Positions 46,398-58,998 of a stretch of DNA of 64,000 bases are shown here, in pieces. A program made the position numbers and the translations under genes. Positions within the stretch are counted from its first letter, which is position 1, and each line of letters opens with the position of its first letter. Below the pieces are notes generated by a model. That model did not search any database. It saw nothing but the letters and a program-made list of their open reading frames with translations, and was not told where the DNA came from. Origin of the DNA: Lentinula raphanica (taxonomy: Eukaryota > Basidiomycota > Agaricomycetes > Agaricales > Omphalotaceae); assembly GCA_027919835.1 (NCBI GenBank), contig JANVFP010000005.1:620001-684000 (forward strand), written 5' to 3'.

Positions 46398-49378
46398 TTA
46401 GAAGCAAATAGACGGTAAACCAAGATCTTCGGCGATTAGAAGAAAAGCCTTTTCTCTGTTGTCATACCAATGAAAAAGAAGGTTCACATTTATGAGTGTT
46501 GAGAATACATACCCTATAACGAGCGCTGTGTTGTTGGTATTCGCTCCTACATTTGACGGAGCAATGCTTATGTCTATAGGATGATCGTCATCAATATCAT
46601 ACTCAATACTGCCAATCGCACAGCTTGAACTCACCAGCCACTTTCAAGTTCTCCACTCCGTAAACGTTGAGTCGAAAATCAACAACTCCGCCAGCTTCTC
46701 GAGGCTTCATCGCACAGGTTCCAAGCTGTTGCAGATTTTAAGTCTCCCTTCATTGTGATGTAACATGAACACTCACTGAATGCCACGTCGTACTCACTGA
46801 TAGGAGATTTGATGGTCAGAAGCGACAGAAAGTGTTTCAGTGGGTCGCCTTACCAGTGGCTCTGATGTAGTCATCTATTGCTTCATCATCTTCCTTCGAA
46901 TATTCAATGTTTGGGGCGTCAATAGGGACAGGTTCTGTGTGCAGCAGATGAATGAATGGACGTTAACCGAACTTCCTCGAATGAGTTGAGAAATAGACTT
47001 ACCAGTACTGGCATTCCAGGCCGAGGATTCTGGAGAAAAATCCGGATGTCTATCGCGGATTTCACCTCTGAAAGATTTCATTCGACGTGCAAATTCACGG
47101 CCGCGCTTGTACACCCATCGAAGGACTGGTAAATCTGCAGGACTGAGGAAGAGTTAAACCTGACGAAAAGCACTTGAATGCGCGAGCCACGTCATTCATA
47201 CGTACTCGTGCAGAAACTGAGGGTCAAACTTGAGGGGTGCCCAAGGATTTTTCGCAGAAGTGATGTGGGTGGAACCTAGAGACCTTGGGTATGTCTGCAT
47301 CATGATTTAGGTACATGTCGTAAGAAGAGACAGAAGAAGTTACTGAGGTGTAGATGACTCCAAAGGTTTTGCATCCCGGGGGAGCAGCATTACGGAAGTC
47401 ACTGAAAAGTAAATCAGCTTTTTGTACGCTCCATCAGGATAGATGATAGACCCTGTTGCTACACCAAAAAGTGCTACTGGCTTATCCGGGGCATTCGCAT
47501 AGAATTCCTGCCATGCCGAGCGGAAGGCAGGACCAATTTCTTCCAGTTCCTTTGGTGTCGGCCGCAGTTTGACGCCCGCATCTACAGAACTTCAGAAATA
47601 GCAGTTGTTAGTATAGCATCACAACCGAGATCCAATGTACTGACTTATGCGCTAGAAGCCCTGTACCTTTCTCTTGCCACTCCTTGAGATGAGCTAGAAG
47701 AAAGTAACATATTGAGTGTTCGAGAGTGCTCCATTCGACGCGAGGCCTACGCTTGATGATTTCTTCATCCCCACTGAACAGATCGTCCAAACAATCAGAG
47801 TCGTCCGCGGCATTGTATTGGTTGACACAGAGGTCGTGGTCTAGTAGTAATGATTGGTCAATGTCTTGGTTGCGAGAGCCAATCAAAAGGGGATGTTACC
47901 ATTGTAGTTTTCCCCAACACCGGGAAGGTCAACAACCTGGGGGATATTTGCTTCTGCGAGGTGCTGTGCGGACCCGATTCCGGATCTTAGTGGATATATG
48001 GTGCGTCAATGGACATACCCCGAAGGATGATTATAACGAGACAATGATTGGGTCAGAACGTGATTCTACTGGGAAATTAGTTTGTAACTTACCGCTCCAG
48101 AATGGCGGGCGACCCGAAGGCTCCGCTCGAGAGAATGACCAAACGAGAAGCACGCGCAGTTCGAGGTTGTATTGGATGCCCCTCGTCGATGTCTTCACGA
48201 GCAACGTATTCGACACCGACAGCGCGATTGTTCCTGCAAGAAGGTATTCACTCACTGACTTGACAGAAACTCAAGCGCTGAACTTACTCGAACAGCACCT
48301 TCACGACTCGTCGATGTGTCAGAACATGCACGTTATGCGTGCTTTCAAGGGGATCCAAGGTGAAGTTAGGAAGATTGTAGAGGAAGTAATGCGCCGTGTC
48401 TGAACGTTTTCCTGTACAAGAATCGATATACCTGCGACGACGACGTCTGGAGATGCCAACATCTAGAACAAGTGATACCTACTTGTGCCAAGGCTGAGGA
48501 ACAACTCTATTAGTGAGCAGATCGAACTGGGAGTAAAACAAAGGGCACTGACCGCGTATACATTGACCGAATAGAAGTCATTGAAATCAGCATGTGCGGA
48601 AGATTCCCTCTCTGGATCGTACTGTGCTGCTGTCTCGATGAACTCTCTGCCGATATTGGTATCGCAGCCTCCATGAGAGACCTTGATAGGACCTGTGAAC
48701 CCGTGCACGGATGGATCGCCAGAGGGCACTTGGTAAGTCTCAACCTAGATAAGTAATGATGTTCAGGACAGATCAGAATTCGGTCGGTGAAGTCATCCAC
48801 AAACCTTTCGCGCCAAAGGGATCAGGGTATCCGAACCCCAGCCGGGGTTGCCCAGTTTCTCCCAGTCATCATAGTCCGATGCAGAAGCACGGGTGTAGAT
48901 CATGACTAAAGTATGTCAATAAGAGCCCCGAAACCGAAAACCAGTAACGAGAAACAGATGATTCACAGTTTACAGCAGACCCGCCGCCTACACAACAGCC
49001 AGCGGGGACAATGAGAGATCTCCCCCCGAGCTTGTCGCTCTTGACGCTCTGGTGAAACGTGACTGCATGGGCTTTTCCAAGGCTGTTGAGATACCTAGCG
49101 GGTTGGACATGTCGCGGTAAATCAAAGCTGTGTGAGCCTGCTTCGATGATCTAGATATGGCCGCAATGAGAAGATGTATTCCTCGGTCAGATGTAGTTAG
49201 TTACTAGAATCTTCAACGACGGGTCGGCTCGAGCAAGACGTCCAGCAATGATGCATGCAGCAGTACCACCTGCAGACGAGGGGAGAGTACAAGGAAATAT
49301 TAGATCGTTAAGGGCAAAAAGCCTAGAGAATTGCTAACCTCCAGCGAAGATAACGTCGTATGTGTCGAAGAGAGGCAT
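46398..49378 (-). CDS. GMC oxidoreductase, alcohol (methanol) oxidase-like, apparently intact
   Basis: This is an FAD-dependent oxidase of the glucose-methanol-choline family, closest in motifs to alcohol oxidase (CAZy AA3_3), producing aldehyde and H2O2. More than ten exons run from ATG at 49378 (MPLFDTYDVIFAG) to the stop at 46398. Recognisable pieces in order are the FAD dinucleotide fold GGGTAACIIAGRLARADPSL, HGFTGPIKVSHGG, RYIDSCTGKRSDTAHYFLYN, NNRAVGVEYVARED, LSSGAFGSPAILERSGIGSA (GMC signature 2), VVDLPGVGENYN, LKEWQEKGTGLLAHK, PDKPVALFGVATG, YPRSLGSTHITSAKNPWAPL, RWVYKRGREFARRMKSFRGE, IDDYIRATG and DLSIAPSNVGANTNNTALVI, ending in AEDLGLPSICF. The end lacks a peroxisomal SKL-type tripeptide. 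Individual exon borders were not all fixed. The homologue at 59641 lies in the opposite orientation. Confidence 0.85.
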
Positions 49379-51084
49379 TGGGATGTGTTTCTGTATGTCT
49401 TGACCTTCAATCACACGACGACCTTTATACTCGTCACGGCTATGCAGTTTCGTGAAACTCTAGAACTCCATGATTCAGTGGAAGATATCACGTACGGTCA
49501 GTGGATTTTCCCCGGATTTTCCCTGTAAACTTGTAGGCAGCTCCTTGATTCAATACCTGGATTCCATCGTCCGAATGCCTAGGTGATGATAGGAGCGGGA
49601 TCGTATCGGGTCTAGTTGGCAATCCATTGATTTTGTGGAACACACTGTGAAGCAGTCGGGAGGAGCACATTGAGATTACTTTTTGTTCTATATTGGTCGT
49701 CCATACCCAGGGGATCGATCGCCTCTTTGACTCTTCAATGATGTTCCTAATTCCATGATTAGATGATAGATTCTGCGAGCCCGAAAGCTCGCGGTAACTA
49801 TGTAGCCCTTCAAGAGAGCAGGACAATTCTATCATGATTCAAACGTTAGCTAAACATACGCCACTTACAGGGGATCGACAGAGAAAGATTTAAAGCCCCT
49901 ATGAGCCATCGGTGAAAATGTAGTGACGGTGTGTAAGCCAAATCAAGATGATCATTCAGAAGTACAATGTAGTTCATTGAGTGTTTCCTAGTCGTAACGC
50001 GTGGTCCCGAAAGTCCTTTCCACCGAGGCGGGAAGCGTAAGCGGGCCATCGTTGAAGAAGTTACCCGGGGAAGCGCTTTAGAATGGGAGTGAATCGATAG
50101 CTTGTAACCGCCTTTGGGTTTTCGATAGGCTTGCCAGCAGGCTTAAACGCTTTGTAGGGGATATGGGATACATTCACGGGAGAGACGGTTAGTTACCGTT
50201 AGCACATATAGTGTCAAAGGATTATTTTGAGTCTCTGTGCTCCCCGCTACACAGGTTCAGGACTTGTCCAGAGCTGTAGCAAATGATTTCTGAATGATGG
50301 GAGAAAGACCATTTGGAAAGAAAGGTCCTGCAATGCATTCTGATACCAGTCTCGTCGACGATAGTACCATGGAGTCTAAGTCCAGATGAGAACGATTGAA
50401 GAAACCATTCTAATGATGACACACCTCTATCATCGACGCGCGAGCTTACTCGTGTCTGAACTTTGAAGCTTCTATATATTACAAGGGCCTGATAGTTGAA
50501 CTATGAGTTGCATTTCGATCGATTCGAGCCGCGGCGATAGTTAGAGCGGCCGTTGGGCTGCATCATGTTATAAGTGGGGTAGGAACTTGATGGTGAGCGG
50601 CAAGGAGACGACCAGAGGAGAAGTATGACAAGAATGACATCTTTGCGTTCCCATGTAACAGGCTAGCGCGGATACTGGCTGAACCAAATTCCGTCTTGAA
50701 TGAGTTATGTGGTGGTAAAAGGTAGTGGTAACGGCAAGGTGTCGGATTCCTTTCCTGAGATCGGCCTAGCGGGCGAGTGTACTCTGAACAACAGCCCATT
50801 CCGCATTGGAGTACACGGAGTTTCGACAGAACTGAGAAGCTAGAGCAGTTTTGAGTCCATCCAGAATTGTGGCCAGCAGAACCTAGTATGGAGACAGTGG
50901 TGACTCATGAGGGTATGAGATATCTAGTAGATTTTTTAGGAGCTGGTCGCCGTAGAATTTGAAAGAGTCGTTGATCAACGTTCGGTTAACGCTGAAAAGT
51001 TAGATTTAAACACCGACCGCCACCGGCGCTTCCTTTAGCTTCGACCACGTGCTCCTCGTTGGTCTTTTCTTCTGCAAACCGTGA
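49379..51084. other. upstream region of GMC gene 1, no gene seen
   Basis: A TATAAAGG sits on the minus strand at 49422-49429, about 45 bp before the GMC start. The rest up to the fold-back element has only short frames without motifs. Next to the element, the minus-strand frame reads AEEKTNEEHVVEAKGSAGGG (about 51009-51068), which looks like coding sequence but cannot be assigned. Confidence 0.5.
49422..49429 (-). promoter_or_regulatory. TATA box of GMC gene 1
   Basis: TATAAAGG on the minus strand lies 44 bp upstream of the ATG. The other GMC copy has TATAAAA 36 bp upstream of its ATG. Confidence 0.5.
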
Positions 51085-52197
51085 TGTCACTGGATGCAAT
51101 TCTTCATAAGTTGTCGTACATAATAGTAAACAAATAGTAAACAACCGGGAAACAACATTAAAATAAGTTTGGCAACTTATAAAATACTCACTTTGAGTTC
51201 CCAAAATTTTTTGAAACCATATGTATACCTAAAGCTGAGTTACAGAGCAGAGATTTAATATAAACTTACATTGAATAATTATTTTATCAATTCAAGATAA
51301 GTTGAGAAAATTATTGTACATTGATAAAGAACAGATATTATAATATAAGAAATAAAAATAATGATATGTACACAATAAGTGAGGATTTAGAGTTAACACA
51401 TATGAGATACAGATTGAAGAAACTTGGAAGACTTATTTTGAAAAGATATAAAACTTATTGTAATCAAATTAAGATAAGTTTCACAACTTACACTGAATGT
51501 GATTTTTTATAAATTGTCATACATAATAGTAAACAATTAAGAAACTACATGAAAATAAGTTTGGCAACTTAATAAATACTCAGTTTGATTTCTCAAATTT
51601 TTTTGATTTCATATGTATACTTGAAGTTGCATTACATAGAGGAAAGTTCATATAAACTTATATTGAATATGTATTCTGATAAATTCAAGGTGAGCTGAGA
51701 TATTTATTGTACATTGATGAAGAACAAATGGTATATCAAAAAAAAGAGTTAATATATGTACAAAACAAGTACAAAATTAGTGACAAAACTTATGATCTAT
51801 AAATGAAAGAAATATAATATATAAGTAGAAAAAACTTGAAAGATATATTTTCAAAAGATGTTATACTTATCTGGATTGAATCAAGATAAGTTTCACAACT
51901 CATTGAAACCTTATGCAGATAAATTCTCAGAATGTGTGTAGATTATTCTATAATATAAGTAGCATTATTATAGAGTATACAAAAGATGAAGAATTAAAAA
52001 ATTTATTTAAAATAAGTGTCCTAATTTATGAAAAAAATATTCTGCATTTTGTAAAAACTTTGATTATAATATATTTATATAAAATTTGCATGTAAAAATT
52101 GAGGCATTGTTTATACTCATGTTTGAACTTTATAATCATTAGCTTTGATTAAGATAGCAAATATATGCAAAATTTTTCTCAGAATGATTAGTGGAAA

Positions 52198-52928
52198 TGT
52201 TATATTCATACCTCCGACTCCGATCCGATTCCAATCCAGACCCCTCCCTAATCCCCTCACACTCATTTTATGTTTGTTATTTCTACTCCGATGGCTTTTA
52301 TAGCTCCGATGGCTCCGATGGCTCCGACTCCGGAGCTTGTACTTAATGTTTGCTTGTTTATTAGTGTATAACTCCGATCCGATTCGGAGGCACAGCCACA
52401 GTCCTTATTGTCTTTATGCCTATCACTCTTATTGTCTTTTATTTTACAATAAGTACATTCATTCTTTTGTTATGACTTTACAATAGTTATTGTTAATTAC
52501 TTGACAGCCTTGGAACTTGATTACTCCGAGACTGGTATATAAGCCTTAGTAGTTTGTACTGTAGGCTTAACCTCGAAATCGACTTGGGTACGACCTAGTT
52601 ACCTCTGGTACTAGTTTCAGTCCTATCTAGTACAACCTCTGCCTTCACATCTAGTCCGTTCGACTCTTTGTTTAGTCCAACTCCGACTCCGACTCCGACT
52701 TTCCCACGGTCCGACGGTCCTATTGGATCCTTACGTTTGTCACCTACCCTCAGGGACACGCAGCAAGTAGAAGGTGTTGGTCAATAACAGCACCAAGTCC
52801 CGCAACCATCCGTAGAGTCTTGTACACTTTCCTACCTGCTCGGTACTTCCTAAGTCCGATCTCAGGACCTACTAGGTCCGACTCCGGAATCTCCGGACCC
52901 TCCGACCCTATCTGGCACGACCCTAACA
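52198..52928. mobile_element. Solo LTR (731 bp) with 5-bp target duplication
   Basis: It starts TGTTATATTC and ends CCCTAACA (TGTTA...TAACA), and is flanked by GGAAA at 52193-52197 and 52929-52933. It is absent from the mirrored site in the right arm, which shows the empty target. It is richer in G+C than the arm, with CTCCGA-type repeats (CTCCGACTCCGAC) at several points. A TATATAA at 52536-52542 may be the LTR promoter. It most likely arose by recombination between the LTRs of a retrotransposon of unknown family. Confidence 0.85.
52536..52542 (+). promoter_or_regulatory. Probable TATA box inside the solo LTR
   Basis: TATATAA in GACTGGTATATAAGCC is the expected U3/R promoter position near the middle of an LTR. 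The plus orientation is an inference from this motif. Confidence 0.4.
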
Positions 52929-53644
52929 GGAAATTTTCATATAACATAGCAAAATTTATAAGATTAGTTGGAAAGCAGAGTTGAAAAATATGTGTGACAT
53001 AAATTGAACATTTTTAACATCAATATTGACTGTATATTAGATTATATTTGTATAAAAACACAATAAATTTTGGCAACTTCTTGAGTATCTACAGAATGAA
53101 TTTTTACTTATAAGTCAGAACAGGGATATTGAAAATATATGAAACAAATTATATAATAGTTGATGAAAATTTGTATTTGTTCTGCTGCCCATGTAAAAGC
53201 AAAGTTTAAAGAAAACTTATCTTAACCAGATAAGTATAAATTTAGTATAGAGCAAATGATAGAAAACAGATCTGTAACTTTGCTGGATCAATTCAATTTA
53301 AGTATGATAACAAATGATATACAATTTTCAAACATATTATAAAAATAATAAAGCTATGATTTGGATAATATTATCAAAATGCTCTTGAACATAAAAGAGT
53401 GTCCAAAATAAGAAGCTCAACAAATTGATCAAAGATAACATATATACAATGTGACTGTGACACATAATTCTGAAATTTGTATAGTATTTGAGCAGAAATT
53501 TGGAAAAAACTTATTTTAATTAGATAACAAGATACAAAAACAGTCTAACAGGAAACATAAGAATTTAGCGAATGCTCATGTCTGCAACATAGTAGTCACA
53601 GTCACTTAAAAACTTGAGTATGAGGATGTCTTAAACATAATGGG

Positions 53645-56600
53645 TGACTGTTCGAGCATGTCCGAGCAGGTCCAAGCATGTCTCAGAACTGTTCCAGCAT
53701 ATCTGACTGTTGGACCTGCTCAGATATGCTCGAACAGTCACCACCATGTCTGAGACATGCTTGGGCCTGCTCAGACATGCTCGAACAGTTACCACGATAT
53801 CTCACAGATGCTTGGACCTGCTTGGACCTGCTTGGACATGCTCAGACATGCTCAAACAGTCACTGGCACCATGTCTCAGACATGCTCAGACATGCTCAGG
53901 CATGCTCGGACATGCTCAAACATGCTCAAACAGTCACCACCATGTCTCAGACATGCTAGGACTTGCTCGTACCTGCTTGGACATGCTCAGACCTGCTCGG
54001 ACATGCTCAAACATGCTCAAACAGTCACCACCATGTCTCAGACTTGCTCGGACCTGCTTGGACATGCTTGCACATGCTCGGCCAGTCACCATCATGTCTC
54101 CAACATGCTCAGACAGTCACCACATGGTTTGAAACATGCTAGGAACTGCTTGCGCATGCTTGGACAGTTCCCACCATGTTTGAGACATGCTGACAGGACA
54201 TGCTCCGACCTGCTCAGACAGTTCAAACAGTCATTGGACATGCTTGGACCTGCTCGAACAGTTACCACCATGTCTGGGACATGCTTGGACCTGCTTGGAC
54301 TTGCTTGAACAGTCACCACCATGTCTCAAAAATGCTCGGAACTGCTCGGACATGCTCAGACCTGCTCAAACAGTCACCACCATGTCTCAGACATGCTCAG
54401 ACCTGCTCGAACAGTCACCATCATGTCTCTGACCTGCTTGAACCTGTTGGACCTGCTCAAACAGTTACTACCATGTCTGGGACATGCTTGGACCTGCTTG
54501 GACATGCTTGAACAGTCACCACCATGTCTCAAAAATGCTCGGAACTGCTCGGACATGCTCAGACCTGCTCAAACAGTCACCACCATGTCTCAGACCTGCT
54601 CGGACATGCTCAAACAGTCACCATCATGTCTCTGACCTGCTTGAACCTGCTCAAACCTGCTCAAACAGTCACCACATGCTCGGACCTGCTCGAACATGCT
54701 CAGACAGTCACCACATGCTCGGACCTGCTCGGACATTCTCAGACCTGCTCAAACATGGTCAAACAGTCACCACCATGTCTCAGACATGCTTGGACCTGCT
54801 TGGAGATGCTCAAACAGTCACCACCATGTCTTAGACCTGCTCCGACATGCTCAAACAGTCACTATCATGTCTCGGACCTGCTTGGACCTGCTCGAACATG
54901 CTCAGACAGTCACCACATGCTCGGACCTGCTTGGACATTCTCAGACCTGCTCAAACATGGTCAAACAGTCACTATCATGTCTCGGACCTGCTTGGACCTG
55001 CTTGAACATGCTCAGACAGTCACCACATGCTCGGACCTGCTCGGACATTCTCAGACCTGCTCAAACATGGTCAAACAGTCACCACCATGTCTCAGACATG
55101 CTAGGACTTGCTCGGACCTCCTTGGACCTGCTCAGACCTGCTCAGACAGTTCAAACAAACAGTCACCACCATGTCTCAGACATGCTTGGACCTGCTTGGA
55201 CATTCTCAGACCTGCTCAAACATGGTCAAAGAGTTACCACCATGTCTCAGACATGCTAGGACTTGCTCAGACATGCTCAGACCTGCTCGGACATTCTCAG
55301 ACCTGCTCAAACATGCTCCAACAGTCACCACCATGTCTCAGATATGCTAGGACTTGCTCAGACCTGCTCAGACCTGCTCAGACAGTTCAAACAAACAGTC
55401 ACCACCATGTCTCAGACATGCTTGGACCTGCTCAGACATGCTCGAACAGTCACCATCATGTCTCGGACCTGCTCGGACATGCTGAAACATGCTCAGACAG
55501 TCACCACCATGTCTGAGATGTGCTCGGACATGCTCGAACAGTTACCATCATGTCTCGGACCTGCTCAGACATGCTCGAACAGTCACTATCATGTCTCGGA
55601 CCTGCTTGGACATGCTCGAACATGCTCAGACAGTCACCACATACTCGGACCTGCTCGGATATGCTCAAACATGGTCAAACAGTCACCACCATGTCTCGAA
55701 CATGCTAGGACTTGCTCGGACCTGCTTGGACCTGCTCAGACAGTTCAAACAGTCATTGGACATGCTCAGCATCAGCAAAATCACTTCTGGCCTGGAGTCT
55801 CTAAGAGACTCCAGGCATACCCCCCTTTTTCCTACAGGCTCTAGAGTCTCTGAAAGTTTCTAGGCACCTTGAGGAAATTTGAAGTTTCTTTGAATGTCTT
55901 TTCAAGTTCTCTAGAGTCTCTCAGGCTCTCTCAGAGACTCTAGAGCCTGTAGGAAAAGGGGGGGTATGCCTGGAGTCTCTCAGAGACTCCAGGCCAGAAG
56001 TGATTTTGCTGATGAGACATGCTCAAACATGCTCCAACAGTCACTACCATGTCTCAGACATGCTAGGACTTGCTCGGAACTGCTTGAACATGCTCAGACC
56101 TGCTCAAACATGCTCAAACAGTTACCACCATGTCTCAGACATGCTCGGACCTTCCAGGACTTGCTCGGACCTGCTCAGACAGTTCAAACAGCCATTGGAC
56201 ATGCTCAGACATGCTAGGACCTGCCTCGCACATGCTCAGACCTGCTCAAACATGCTCAAACAGTCACCACCATGTCTCAGACATGCTCGGACCTTCCAGG
56301 ACTTGCTCGGACCTGCTCAGACAGTTCAAACAGTCATTGGACATGCTCAGACATGCTAGGACCTGCCTCGCACATGCTCAGACCTGCTCAGACATGCTCG
56401 AACCTGCCAGGACTTGCCCAGACCTGCTCAGACAGTTCAAACAGTCACCACCATGCCTCAGACATGCTAGGACTTGCTCAGACCTGCTCAGACCTGCTCA
56501 GACAGTTCAAATAGTCATTGGACATGCTCAGACATGCTAGGACCTGCCTTGCAGATGCTCAGACCTGCTCAGACATACTCAGACCTGCTCAAACATGCTT

Positions 56601-57175
56601 AAACAGTCACCACCATGTCTCAGACATGCTAGGACTTGCTCAGACCTGCTCAGACAGTTCAAACAGAACAGTCACCACCATGTCTCAGAAATGCTTGGAC
56701 CTGCTCGAACATGCTCGAACAGTCACCACTATGTCTCAGACATGCCTCGACCTGCTCAAACATGCTTGCACCTGCTCGAACATGCTCAGACAGTCACCAC
56801 CATGTCTCAGACATGCTTGGACATGCTCAGACAGTCACCACCATGTCTCAGACATGCTTGGACCTGCTTGAACATGCTCGAACAATCACCATCATGTCTC
56901 AGACATGCTTGGACCTGCTCGAACATGCTCAAACAGTCACCACCATGTCTCAGACATGCTTGGACCTGCTCAGACATGCTCAGACAGTCACCACCATGTC
57001 TCAGACATGCTTGGACCTGCTCAAACAGTCACCACCATGTCTTGGATCTGCTCGGACATGCTCGAACGGTCACCACCATGTCTCAGACATGCTTGGACCT
57101 GCTCGGACAGTCACAACCCTGTCTCAGACATGCTTGGACCTGCTTGGACATGCTCAAACAGTCACCACTACACCT
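53645..57175. repeat. Decamer satellite (ACATGCTCRG-type) with 21-bp spacers
   Basis: The 3.5-kb core consists of runs of 10-bp units (ACATGCTCAG, ACCTGCTCGG, ACATGCTCAA, ACCTGCTTGG and variants). After every two to six units comes a 21-bp spacer that begins ACAGTCACCACC and ends TGTCTCAG, sometimes shortened, or replaced by ACAGTTCAAACAGTC. At the left edge (about 53642-53690) the repeats are in reverse orientation, so the fold-back symmetry extends into the satellite. The plus strand lacks stops in long stretches, which produces frames up to 330 codons in all three phases. These are by-products of the repeat and are not annotated as genes. Confidence 0.92.
55770..56014. mobile_element. 245-bp MITE with CATCAG termini inside the satellite
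   Basis: It begins CATCAGCAAAATCACTTC and ends with the complement, and an outer stem of about 50 bp (GGCCTGGAGTCTCT...) is nearly perfect. The direct duplication AG (55768-55769 and 56015-56016) restores the satellite text CTCAGACATG when removed. Internal text is dominated by CTCTAGAGTCTCT palindromes. There is no coding capacity. Confidence 0.85.
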
Positions 57176-58998
57176 ATTATGTCTAAGACATCCTCATACT
57201 CAAGTTTTTAAGTGACTGTGACTACTCTGTTGAAGACATGAGCATTTGCTAAATTCTTATGTTTCCTGTTAGACTGTTTTTGTATCTTGTTACACTCTAA
57301 TTAAAATAAGTTTTTTCAAAATTTCTGCTCAAATACTATACAAATTCAAGAATTATGTGTCACAGTCACATTGTATATATGTTATCTTTGATCAATTTGT
57401 TGAGCTTCTTATTTTGGACACTTTTTTATGTTCAAGAGCATTATGATAATATTATCCAAATCATAGCTTTATTATTTTTATAATATGTTTGAAAATTGTA
57501 TATCATTTGTTATCATACTTAAATTGAATTGATCCAGCAAAGTTACAGATCTGTTTTCTATCATTTGCTCTGTACTAAATTTAAACTCAACTAATCAAGA
57601 TAAGTTTTCTTTAAACTTTGCTTTTACATGGGCAGCAGAACAAATACAAATTTTCAAAAACTATCATATAATTTGTTCTGTATATTTTCAATATCCCTGT
57701 TCTGACTTAAAAGTAAAAATTCATTCTGTAGATACTCAAGAAGTTGCCAAGATTTATTGTGTTTTTATACAAATATAATCTAATATACAGTCAATATTGA
57801 TGTCAAAAATGTTCAATTTATGTCAAACATATTTTTCAACTCTGCTTTCCAACTAATCTTATAAATTTTGCTATGTTATTGGAAAATTTCCAATAATTAT
57901 TCTGAGAAAAGTTTTGCATATATTTGCTATCTTAATCAAAGGTAATGATTATAAAGTGTAAACATGAGTATAAACAATGCCTCAATTTTTACATGCAAAC
58001 TTTATATAAATATGTTATAATTGAAGTTGTTACAAAATGCAGAATATTTTTTTCATAAATTAGGACACTTATTTTAAATAAATTTTTTAATTCTTCATCT
58101 TTTGTATACTCAATAATAATGCTACTTATATTATAGAATAATCTAGACACATTCTGAGAATTTATCTGCATAAGGTTCCAATGAGTTGTGAAACTTATCT
58201 TGATTCAATCCAGATAAGTATAACATCTTTCAAAAATATATCTTTCAAGTTTTTTCTACTTATATATCATATTTCTTTCATTTATAAATCATAAGTTTTG
58301 TCTCTAATTTTGTACTTGTTTTGTACATATAGTAACTCTTTTTTTTTAATATACCATTTGTTCTTCATCAAGGTACAATAAATATCTCAACTCACCTTGA
58401 ATTTATCAGAATACATATTCAATATAAGTTTATATGAACTTTCCTCTATGTAATGCAACTTCAAGTATACATATGAAATCAAAAAAATTTGAGAAATCAA
58501 ACTGAGTATTTATTAAGTTGCCAAACTTATTTTCATGTAGTCTCTCAATTGTTTACGATTATGTATGATAATTTATAAAAAATCACATTCAGTTTAAGTT
58601 GTGAAACTTATTTTAATTTGATTACAATAAGTTTTATATCTTTTCAAAATAAGTCTTCCAAGTTTCTTCAATCTGTATCTCATATGTGTTAACTCTAAAT
58701 CCTCACTTATTGTGTACATATGGTTATTTATATTTCTCATATCATAATATCTGTTTTTTATCAATGTACAATAATTTTCTCAACTTATCTTGAATTGATA
58801 AAAATAATTATTCAATGTAAGTTTATATTAAATCTCTGCTCTGTAACTCAGCTTTAAGTATACATATGGTTTCAAAAAATTTTGGGAACTCAAAGTGAGT
58901 ATTTTTTAAGTTGCCAAACTTATTTTAATGTTGTTTCCCGGTTGTTTACTATTTGTTTACTATTATGTATGACAACTTATGAAGAATTGCATCCAGTG
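57176..58998. repeat. Right inverted arm of the fold-back element
   Basis: This is the reverse-complement copy of the left arm without the solo LTR. At the mirrored insertion site it reads TTGGAAAATTTCC, the uninterrupted target. Scattered substitutions show that the arms have diverged somewhat. Confidence 0.85.

Larger units (their letters stand above)
51088..53645. repeat. Left inverted arm of the fold-back element
   Basis: This AT-rich arm (A/T well above the surroundings) contains a solo LTR at 52198-52928. Its inner end (AAACTTGAGTATGAGGATG) pairs with CATCCTCATACTCAAGTTT on the right side. Small open frames are mirrored in the other arm, but their translations are low-complexity and no gene is called. 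Confidence 0.85.
51088..58998. mobile_element. 7.9-kb fold-back element with 1.8-kb inverted arms and satellite core
   Basis: The ends read CACTGGATGCAATTC and its exact complement GAATTGCATCCAGTG, flanked by a 3-bp direct duplication TGT (51085-51087 and 58999-59001). The two arms (51088 to about 53645, and about 57176 to 58998) are AT-rich inverted copies. Without the 731-bp solo LTR they are both about 1.82 kb, matching all along with scattered substitutions and small indels. Matching translated frames occur at mirrored places, for example MQINSQNV at 51913 (plus) and 58171 (minus), and GTQSEYF at both ends. The 3.5-kb core is a decamer satellite. I saw no transposase. CACT-type ends with a 3-bp duplication suggest a non-autonomous CACTA-like transposon. 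Confidence 0.85.

Noticed and set aside
51913..52095. Mirrored 60-aa frames in both arms of the fold-back element (also 57989-58171)
   Set aside because: They are AT-rich, low-complexity (Ile/Asn/Lys/Tyr) translations, and are mirrored because the arms are. No transposase motif was found.
53645..57175. CRISPR-like repeat/spacer look of the satellite
   Set aside because: Units are 10 bp with degenerate variants, spacers are themselves repeated, and the genome is eukaryotic.
53678..57215. Long overlapping open frames in all plus phases (up to 330 codons at 54524-55516) encoding Ser/His/Cys-rich repeats
   Set aside because: They follow directly from the stop-free 10-bp satellite unit, occur in every phase, and have no start context or domain. 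They are not evidence for genes.
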